From: Helicobacter equorum
GTDB lineage: Bacteria > Campylobacterota > Campylobacteria > Campylobacterales > Helicobacteraceae
Direction of reading: 5' to 3'
Assembly: GCF_900198655.1 (NCBI RefSeq)
Contig: NZ_FZPO01000015.1
Span: forward strand, 1-64,000
Length of the DNA stretch: 64,000 nt
In this document: in pieces, positions 57,731 to 64,000 of the stretch
How the letters are laid out: the number at the start of each line of letters is the position of its first letter
Position numbering within the stretch: the stretch's first letter is position 1
Translations under genes and position numbers: made by a program
The notes under the pieces: generated by a model
The model's input: only the letters and a program-made list of their open reading frames with translations
Told to the model about the DNA's origin: nothing
Database searches by the model: none

Positions 57731-60196
57731 ATGGAAAATTTGCTAGAGCATGGAAATATCACAGATATTCGTATCGATGACAGCATAAAGGAAAGTTATC
57801 TTGATTATTCTATGAGTGTGATTGTAGGGCGTGCGTTGCCTGATGCCAAAGATGGCTTAAAACCAGTGCATAGAAGAATCTTGTATGCTATGCATGAATT
57901 AGGTGTTACCTCACGAAAGCCCTATAAAAAAAGTGCAAGGATTGTGGGTGATGTGATTGGTAAGTATCATCCTCATGGGGATTCTGCGGTATATGATGCG
58001 CTAGTGCGAATGGCACAAGATTTTTCTATGCGTTTGGAGCTTGTCGATGGGCAGGGAAATTTTGGTTCTATTGATGGCGATAGTGCGGCGGCAATGCGTT
58101 ATACAGAAGCGCGTATGACAGCAGCAAGTGAGGAAATGCTCCGCGATATAGAAAAAGAAACGGTGGAATTTGTAGGCAACTATGATGACACACTTACTGA
58201 ACCCTTGATTTTACCCACACGTATTCCTAATCTTCTCGTGAATGGATCAAGTGGTATTGCTGTGGGTATGGCGACTTCTATCCCTCCACATAGACTTGAT
58301 GAGATTGTCGATGCATTATTATATCTTTTGGATATACCTGAAGCCCAAACACAAGATCTCTTATCCATTGTGCAAGGACCAGATTTCCCTACAGGAGGGA
58401 TAATCTATGGCAAACAAGGTATCACAGAAGCTTATTGCACAGGTCGTGGACGAGTAAAGGTGCGTGCCAAGACACATATTGAACATACCAAAACAAAAGA
58501 AGTTATTGTCATTGATGAGGTGCCCTATCAAGTCAATAAGGCAAAACTTGTAGAGCAAATTAGTGAGCTTGCAAAAGAAAAAGTGATTGAGGGTATCTCG
58601 GAAGTGCGTGATGAATCTGATAGAGAGGGAATTCGTGTAGTGATCGAACTTAAGCGTGAAGCGATGAGTGAGATTGTGCTTAACCATCTTTTTAAATCCA
58701 CGACAATGGAAAGCACATTTGGGATTATTCTTCTTGCTATCCATAACAAAGAACCAAAGATTTTTACACTTTTAGAGCTTTTGGAGATTTTTATTGCGCA
58801 CCGCAAGACAATTATTATTCGTCGTAGTATTTTTGAGCTCGAAAAAGCTAGGGCTAGAGCTCATATTTTAGAGGGTCTTACAATTGCACTTGATCACATT
58901 GATGAGGTGATTGCGACAATTCGTGCAAGCGCAGATACAGAAAATGCAAAAAATGCTTTGGTAGAAAAGTTTAGTCTTTCTGAATTGCAAGCTAAAGCCA
59001 TTTTGGAAATGCGTTTGCAACGCCTCACAGGGTTAGAGCGTGATAAGATTGCGAGCGAATATGCACAGCTTTTAGAAGAGATTGCAAGTTTAGAATCTAT
59101 TTTGCGTAGTGAAGAGAAATTAAAAGAAATCATTAAAGAAGAGCTTATAGAGATTAAACAAAAATTTAGCACACCACGCAAGACACAGATTGAAGAAGAT
59201 TATGATGCCATAGATGTAGAAGATTTAATTCCAAATGAAAAAGTTGTGGTTACTATGAGTCATAGAGGCTATGTCAAGCGTGTCCAGCTCAAGACATATG
59301 AAAAACAAAATCGTGGTGGCAAAGGCAAAATAAGTGGAAATACACACGATGATGACTTTATAGAATCTTTTTTTGTTGCAAATGCGCATGATACGATTAT
59401 GTTTGTTACCAACAAGGGACAATTATATTGGCTCAAGGTGTATAAGATTCCAGAGGCAGGGAGAACAGCCATTGGCAAGGCAGTGGTTAATCTTGTCAAT
59501 ATACAACCTGATGAAAAGATTATGGCAACTATTACGACAACAGATTTTAATGCGGATAAATCTCTTGTCTTTTTCACAAAAAATGGTATTGTCAAACGCA
59601 CAAACCTAAGCGAATACGGAAATGTGCGTAGTGTGGGAGTGAGGGCGATCAATCTTGATGAGAATGATGAACTTGTGGGTGCAAATATCATCACACCTAG
59701 CGTCAAGGAGCTTTTTATTGCCACATATCAAGGTATGTGTATTCGATTTTGTGTCGATGATGTGCGTGAGATTGGGCGCGTGAGCAGAGGGGTAACAGGG
59801 ATTAGGTTTAAGGCTAATGAGGATTTTGTCGTGGGAGCTACGACGATTTATAATGACAATGATAAGCTTTTAACCGTGAGTGAGCAGGGTATCGGTAAGC
59901 AAACAATCGCTGGAGAATATAGACTGCAAACTCGCGGTGGTAAGGGCGTGATTGTGATGAAACTCACACCAAAAACCGGAAAACTTGTAAGTGTCGTGAA
60001 TGTTAATGATGAAGATATGGATTTGATGGTGCTTACAAGTTCTGGAAAAATGATTAGGGTTGATACAGAAGCAATCCGCGAGGCTGGGCGCAATACAAGT
60101 GGGGTGAAAATTGTTAATGTCGGTAATGACAAGGTGGCTTATGCCAATAAATGCCCTAAACAAAAACAAGAAGATGAGCAGCCAATAGGTGAATAA
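57731..60196 (+). CDS. gyrA: DNA gyrase subunit A
   Basis: GyrA breaks and rejoins DNA during supercoiling. The 821 residues start E-N-L-L-E-H-G, with the catalytic Tyr in M-R-Y-T-E-A-R near 121 and a C-terminal wrapping domain carrying the GyrA box variant Q-N-R-G-G-K-G. The quinolone-determining stretch reads [10 protein letters not shown], with Ser and Asp at the two usual resistance positions, as in susceptible strains. ATG at 57716 is less likely than 57731, which has GGAG at proper distance. A TACAAT box lies at 57695-57700. Confidence 0.96.
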   Translation: MENLLEHGNITDIRIDDSIKESYLDYSMSVIVGRALPDAKDGLKPVHRRILYAMHELGVTSRKPYKKSARIVGDVIGKYHPHGDSAVYDALVRMAQDFSMRLELVDGQGNFGSIDGDSAAAMRYTEARMTAASEEMLRDIEKETVEFVGNYDDTLTEPLILPTRIPNLLVNGSSGIAVGMATSIPPHRLDEIVDALLYLLDIPEAQTQDLLSIVQGPDFPTGGIIYGKQGITEAYCTGRGRVKVRAKTHIEHTKTKEVIVIDEVPYQVNKAKLVEQISELAKEKVIEGISEVRDESDREGIRVVIELKREAMSEIVLNHLFKSTTMESTFGIILLAIHNKEPKIFTLLELLEIFIAHRKTIIIRRSIFELEKARARAHILEGLTIALDHIDEVIATIRASADTENAKNALVEKFSLSELQAKAILEMRLQRLTGLERDKIASEYAQLLEEIASLESILRSEEKLKEIIKEELIEIKQKFSTPRKTQIEEDYDAIDVEDLIPNEKVVVTMSHRGYVKRVQLKTYEKQNRGGKGKISGNTHDDDFIESFFVANAHDTIMFVTNKGQLYWLKVYKIPEAGRTAIGKAVVNLVNIQPDEKIMATITTTDFNADKSLVFFTKNGIVKRTNLSEYGNVRSVGVRAINLDENDELVGANIITPSVKELFIATYQGMCIRFCVDDVREIGRVSRGVTGIRFKANEDFVVGATTIYNDNDKLLTVSEQGIGKQTIAGEYRLQTRGGKGVIVMKLTPKTGKLVSVVNVNDEDMDLMVLTSSGKMIRVDTEAIREAGRNTSGVKIVNVGNDKVAYANKCPKQKQEDEQPIGE

Positions 60197-60280
60197 CATC
60201 TCTTGTAAGAAATTCAGGGGATTATGTAGAGAATCTTGATATATTTTACGTTTAAGGAGTGACAATGAAATATGTAGTTC

Positions 60281-60292
60281 GGGGGGGGGGGG
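60281..60292. repeat. G12 homopolymer tract inside a coding start
   Basis: Twelve consecutive G follow the codons ATG AAA TAT GTA GTT C from an ATG at 60265 that has AAGGAG 5 bases upstream. With 12 G the frame runs into TAA at 60304; with 13 or 10 G it joins the long frame that ends at 61922. Tracts of this length slip readily in Helicobacter. Confidence 0.95.
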
Positions 60293-60326
60293 CAATAACA
60301 AGATAATATATCCTCTCTACGGAATT

Positions 60327-61922
60327 TTGATAGAGAGTGTATTTTGGTTACTAGTTGTAGGTTATGCGATTTTAGTAGCTTCTTGGGCTACTTTTAGTGT
60401 TATTGATGATCATACTTTTATTAAGACTCTCTTTATAGGTGAATATATTCCATTTTTTATTCACGCAGATATTGGGCGGTTTTATCCGCTTGATGGACAA
60501 GAGTGGAATGTTTTGAGTTATTTGTTTTCTCCAAATGCAAAGATTTTTTATGCCTTTAATGCTTTGTGTCTGATTGTTGTTGTATGGTGTTTACGATATG
60601 CATTGCTACGATTTGTATTTTCATATACACGATCTTTATATGCTCGATATGTGGTATATGGATTTATTTTGCTCTGTATCTTTTCTCCCGCATTTATTAC
60701 TGCTTGGCTTAGATTATTTGTGCCAGAGCGTATGGAGTTTGTATTTTTTAGTCTTTTTTTGGCATGTTATATGTATGTAGTGTATGCACACACAAACATT
60801 AAGTCTTGGATTGTTTTAGTTTTGGGTGTGGTTTGTGCAAATCTTGCATTATATTATAAAGAAACAGCATTTGTAATGCTCGGCATTTTTGGTTTTGTGC
60901 ATTGTATTTTGAGTTATAAGCAATCACTCCGAATTCATAAAGTTTTTGATATAGCCATTGTGATAAGTAGTGTGGTGTGGTTACTTGTCTATGTAATAGT
61001 CGTAGTAACACACAAACACACTGCAGGATCATACGGTGATACGCCATATAATCAACTCTTTGTTATGGCAAAAGTTGTTTTTACTTATATCTTACAAGAA
61101 CCTTTTTTGTTTGTTGCAGTGCCACTTTTTGTGTTGTGTAGAATCTTTATGGTGTTATCCAAAAAATCTCCATATATCCCACTTCTTGATGCAAGTTTGG
61201 TGGGAGCATTAGCCTTGTGTGTCGAGTATATTGTGCTTAAGATTGGCGATACGCATTATCCACTTCCTGCCTATATTTTTGGGCTTGTTGGGCTTATGGG
61301 TATGGGTATGTATTATTGGAGACAACGCATTATAAGGGTTATTTATATAGTTTGCTTGGTATTGTATATAAGCAATAGTCTTTTTGTGAGTGCATATCAA
61401 TTTGCCTTCTATAAGGTTGTGCCAAACAACTTTCAAGATACCTTAGGATTTTTGAGTGCTTATACTAAACAACATCCAAATACGCATATGTATTTAGAGG
61501 GTGTCAATCGTGCTTCTGGCGTAGAGGTGTATCACAGCTTTGGATCATGGCTTAAGTTTTATGGGGCGGAGGATTTTGATTTATACTCTGATATAGAAAT
61601 AGATAATATCCTTTTAGGAAAAGAAAATCTTAATAGTCCATATAGTGTTTTTAGGAGTAATGCTACTGTGCCTAAGCAAAGTGGTGACATTGTGGTCTTT
61701 ACGCCTTATACATTCTTAAATATTACACAAGAAAAACTCAAGGAATTTGAGCAACATTATGAGCTTTTACATATAAGCGATTTTGGTTATGAGATTCCAC
61801 GGCTTGGTATAAAGGCTTTTATCAAAGAATTTGTGCGTAACAAGGGAGTTCAAGGTGAAGTCGTGTTAAATCAGAATACATATGGATTACCTTTGTATTT
61901 TTATGTCTATAAGGTGCGTTAA
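60327..61922 (+). CDS. Phase-variable polytopic membrane protein, GT-C glycosyltransferase-like (OFF here)
   Basis: The open part encodes 531 residues from a TTG at 60327, but the proper start is probably ATG 60265, out of frame because of the G12 tract; with 13 G the protein would be 552 residues. It has a membrane segment near the start, then a periplasmic loop with D-D-H and H-A-D-I-G-R-F-Y-P-L, about nine more helices, and a soluble C-terminal domain of about 170 residues. This layout resembles GT-C enzymes that add lipid-linked sugars to LPS or glycans; that role is inference. It lies alone after gyrA. Confidence 0.75.
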   Translation: MIESVFWLLVVGYAILVASWATFSVIDDHTFIKTLFIGEYIPFFIHADIGRFYPLDGQEWNVLSYLFSPNAKIFYAFNALCLIVVVWCLRYALLRFVFSYTRSLYARYVVYGFILLCIFSPAFITAWLRLFVPERMEFVFFSLFLACYMYVVYAHTNIKSWIVLVLGVVCANLALYYKETAFVMLGIFGFVHCILSYKQSLRIHKVFDIAIVISSVVWLLVYVIVVVTHKHTAGSYGDTPYNQLFVMAKVVFTYILQEPFLFVAVPLFVLCRIFMVLSKKSPYIPLLDASLVGALALCVEYIVLKIGDTHYPLPAYIFGLVGLMGMGMYYWRQRIIRVIYIVCLVLYISNSLFVSAYQFAFYKVVPNNFQDTLGFLSAYTKQHPNTHMYLEGVNRASGVEVYHSFGSWLKFYGAEDFDLYSDIEIDNILLGKENLNSPYSVFRSNATVPKQSGDIVVFTPYTFLNITQEKLKEFEQHYELLHISDFGYEIPRLGIKAFIKEFVRNKGVQGEVVLNQNTYGLPLYFYVYKVR

Positions 61923-61947
61923 TTGCCATAGAATCTAGAATTTTCTC

Positions 61948-61978
61948 TTGACTTAGAGTAGCTCTCATCTTTTATAAT
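61948..61978 (+). promoter_or_regulatory. Promoter of the alcohol dehydrogenase gene
   Basis: TTGACT (61948-61953) and a perfect TATAAT (61973-61978) are separated by 19 bases and lie 31 bases before the ATG at 62010. It is the most complete -35/-10 pair noted in the window. Confidence 0.6.
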
Positions 61979-62009
61979 TACATTTTTATTTTTTATCTAA
62001 GGAGATGAG

Positions 62010-63098
62010 ATGTTATTAGATTCAAACCTCAATGAAATCAAAGAAGGCAAAAGAATCACCGCTAAAGGGTATGCGGTGCAACATAAAGATGATACCTTCA
62101 AACCTTTTGAATTTTCTCGCCATACTTTGGGAGAAAGTGACATTTTAATCGAGATTTTGTATGCTGGAATCTGCCATAGCGATATCCACTCTGCACGCAG
62201 TGAATGGCACAATGGAATCTATCCTATGGTGCCAGGACACGAAATAGCGGGGCGTGTTGTGGCAGTTGGTAGCAAGGTAAGTAAATTTAAAGTCGGAGAT
62301 TATGCAGGGGTTGGATGTATGGTCAATTCTTGTGGGGAATGCGAAGCCTGTAAGGCAAGTAACGAGCAGTATTGCGAACGCGGTATGGTCGCTACTTATG
62401 ACTGCAAAGATTATTGCCATAATAATGAGCCTACTTATGGTGGATACTCTAACAATATTGTAGTAAGTGAAAAGTTTGTCATAATGGTGCCACAAGATGC
62501 GCCACTTGAAAAGGTCGCACCATTGCTTTGTGCAGGGATTACTACTTACGCACCACTTAAATTTAGCAAGGTAAAGGCTGGAGATAAAGTTGCTGTAGCA
62601 GGGTTTGGTGGGCTTGGTATGATGGCGCTTAAATATGCTAAGCAAATGGGTGCTGAAGTTTTTATTTTTGCAAGAAACAAAAATAAAGAACAAGATGCCC
62701 TTAAACTCGGTGCTACAAAGCTATATGACACGACAGATCCTAAGATCGTTATAGAACGATTTGATCTTATTATTTCTACTATTCCTACGCCTTATGATAT
62801 TACAGCATATCTCAAGCTCCTTAAGCTTGGTGGAGAAATGGGGATTGTTGGGCTCCCGCCTTCTGAAGTGGATCCAAAAATTGGAGCGCAAGGACTTATT
62901 TTTAATGCCCACAAAAAAGTGTATGGCTCACTCATTGGCAGTATAAAGGAAACCCAAGAAATGCTAGATTTTTCACTCAAGCACAAGATTTATCCAGAGA
63001 CAGAAATTATCTCGGCAAACCAAATCAATGAGGCATATGAAAATCTCACAACAGGCAGGGCAAAATTCCGCTATGTCATCGATATGGCGACCTTATAA
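62010..63098 (+). CDS. Zinc-dependent alcohol dehydrogenase (cinnamyl-alcohol type)
   Basis: The 362-residue medium-chain dehydrogenase has catalytic zinc ligands in G-I-C-H-S-D and V-P-G-H-E, the structural zinc cysteines in C-G-E-C-E-A-C...Y-C, and the NAD(P) motif G-F-G-G-L-G near 205. It belongs to the CAD/YahK group, NADP-dependent aldehyde reductases; H. pylori has a similar enzyme. AAGGAG precedes the ATG. It stands alone, with its own promoter and a hairpin after it. Confidence 0.92.
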   Translation: MLLDSNLNEIKEGKRITAKGYAVQHKDDTFKPFEFSRHTLGESDILIEILYAGICHSDIHSARSEWHNGIYPMVPGHEIAGRVVAVGSKVSKFKVGDYAGVGCMVNSCGECEACKASNEQYCERGMVATYDCKDYCHNNEPTYGGYSNNIVVSEKFVIMVPQDAPLEKVAPLLCAGITTYAPLKFSKVKAGDKVAVAGFGGLGMMALKYAKQMGAEVFIFARNKNKEQDALKLGATKLYDTTDPKIVIERFDLIISTIPTPYDITAYLKLLKLGGEMGIVGLPPSEVDPKIGAQGLIFNAHKKVYGSLIGSIKETQEMLDFSLKHKIYPETEIISANQINEAYENLTTGRAKFRYVIDMATL

Positions 63099-63119
63099 TA
63101 AGGTGCTTAGCTTGTATGG

Positions 63120-63141
63120 TATCTTGCCTTGGGGCAAGATA
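63120..63141 (+). terminator. Hairpin after the alcohol dehydrogenase gene
   Basis: TATCTTGCC and GGCAAGATA form a 9-bp perfect stem with loop TTGG, 22 bases after the stop. Only TTAAAA follows, so the U-run is poor, but position and stem quality favour a terminator. Confidence 0.55.
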
Positions 63142-63246
63142 TTAAAACTCTAAGCTCAATTCTAAGCGATGTGTAAAAAGTAACACACACAATGCTTATA
63201 GGGCAAAAATCTTATGAAACTCTGTGTGAATTAGTCTAGTTTTTGT

Positions 63247-63252
63247 TATACT
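63247..63252 (+). promoter_or_regulatory. -10 box of icd
   Basis: TATACT in TTTTGTTATACTG lies 51 bases before the icd ATG, after the hairpin that closes the upstream gene. It is the best -10 match in the 205-base gap. Confidence 0.4.
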
Positions 63253-63303
63253 GTATGAGTTTTTAGCAAAACAATTAATCTCATTCTTGAAAGGAAGGTT
63301 GCG

Positions 63304-64000
63304 ATGAAAATCACATATACACTCACAGATGAATCTCCAGCATTAGCGACATATTCGTTTTTGCCTATTGTTAAGGCATTTTTGAGTAAGGCAGATATCG
63401 ATGTAGAGACTTCAGATATTTCTCTCTCTGCACGCGTGCTTGCACAATTTTCAGATCGCCTCAAGCCAGAGCAACGACTCCCAGATGCGTTGGCATCACT
63501 GGGTGAGCTTGTGAATCAAGCAGAGGCAAACTTGATAAAAACTCCAAATATTTCTGCATCAATTCCTCAACTTAAAGCCACGATTAAAGAGCTTCAAGAA
63601 AAGGGCTATAATGTACCAAATTTCCCTGATGAACCAAAGACACAAGAAGAGCAAGATATTAAACAAGCATATCAAAAAGTGTTGGGTTCAGCAGTGAATC
63701 CAGTTTTGCGACAAGGGAATTCTGATAGACGTTGCACAAAAGCCGTCAAAGAATACGCAAAGAAAAATCCTTATAAGGTCGTGCCATTTGATAAAAATAG
63801 CAAAAGTCGGGTTGCCTATATGGGTGAGGGCGATTTTTTTGCTAATGAACAAGCAGTCCTTATCACAGAGCCTACAAGTGTAAAAATTGAATTTATCGAT
63901 GAAAATGGCAAAATGCAGGTGTTAAAAAGTGCCCTAAAATTGGAACAAAATGAAATTTTAGATGCAACATTTATGGATGTAGAAAAACTAGAAGAGTTTT
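63304..64000 (+). CDS. icd: Monomeric NADP-dependent isocitrate dehydrogenase, N-terminal part
   Basis: The frame is open from ATG 63304 (AAGGAAGG upstream) to the window end, giving 232 residues of a protein expected to be about 735. The segment G-S-A-V-N-P-V-L-R-Q-G-N-S-D-R-R and the preceding N-I-S-A-S-I-P-Q-L-K are hallmarks of the monomeric (IDH-II type) enzyme of the TCA cycle, unlike the dimeric Icd of H. pylori. A following N-P-Y-K replaces the common N-P-H/K-P-H. The C-terminal part lies outside the window. Confidence 0.95.
   Translation, partial: MKITYTLTDESPALATYSFLPIVKAFLSKADIDVETSDISLSARVLAQFSDRLKPEQRLPDALASLGELVNQAEANLIKTPNISASIPQLKATIKELQEKGYNVPNFPDEPKTQEEQDIKQAYQKVLGSAVNPVLRQGNSDRRCTKAVKEYAKKNPYKVVPFDKNSKSRVAYMGEGDFFANEQAVLITEPTSVKIEFIDENGKMQVLKSALKLEQNEILDATFMDVEKLEEF

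Overview
The window is a densely coded stretch of an epsilonproteobacterial (Campylobacterota) chromosome, most likely a non-gastric (enterohepatic) Helicobacter. The evidence is moderate-to-low GC, gene order shared with H. pylori as I remember it (rplS-trmD-rimM-KH-rpsP-ffh; rpoZ-spoT-tyrS-nitronate monooxygenase-amiA; tolQ-tolR-tolA next to atpC-D-G-A-H-F-F' and parB-parA-birA; HP0242-like gene-HP0241-like gene-prenyl synthase-hemA-proS-hemC), Hof-like and Sel1/Hcp-like proteins, and G/C homopolymer tracts at surface-modification genes. ArgJ, HisD, threonine ammonia-lyase and a monomeric isocitrate dehydrogenase point away from H. pylori itself. I recognise 68 protein-coding loci, two of them broken and two cut by the window edges. 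I see no tRNA, rRNA, CRISPR array, insertion sequence or prophage.

Layout. 1-6.5 kb (+): end of an outer membrane protein gene, an unknown gene, rpmB, a K+ channel, argJ and a large exported TPR protein. 6.5-7.8 kb (-): a decayed lipoprotein/beta-barrel gene. 8-11.6 kb (-): translation and SRP cluster. 11.7-16.4 kb: PerR-like regulator, moeA, a Usp protein, an MFS exporter (-) and ilvA. 16.5-19.7 kb (-): ribF, tlyA, a lipoprotein, dnaJ. 19.7-34 kb (+): recR, cytochrome c, alr, serB, fliR, rpoZ, spoT, tyrS, nitronate monooxygenase, amiA, a membrane protein, a Sel1 protein, an Na/Pi-type transporter and a YeiH-type exporter. 34-44.8 kb (-): tolA/R/Q, the F1 part of ATP synthase with both b subunits, parAB, birA and a nitrilase-fold protein lacking catalytic residues. 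45-49.5 kb: purB, then a restriction-modification island with a frameshifted endonuclease and two intact methyltransferases, a TylF-type methyltransferase with a poly-G in its likely promoter, and feoA. 49.5-64 kb: hisD, an outer membrane protein (-), the DUF2018-to-hemC operon, gyrA, a phase-variable membrane protein gene out of frame at a G12 tract, an alcohol dehydrogenase and the start of a monomeric icd.

Most of the window is housekeeping: translation, energy, cell envelope, amino acid and haem synthesis, and chromosome partition. The variable parts are surface or DNA-modification functions: the two homopolymer-controlled loci, the broken lipoprotein-barrel and the split endonuclease. 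A separate signal runs through the whole window: the word AGAWTCT is strongly over-represented in several coding frames and between genes, sometimes as inverted pairs that resemble terminators.
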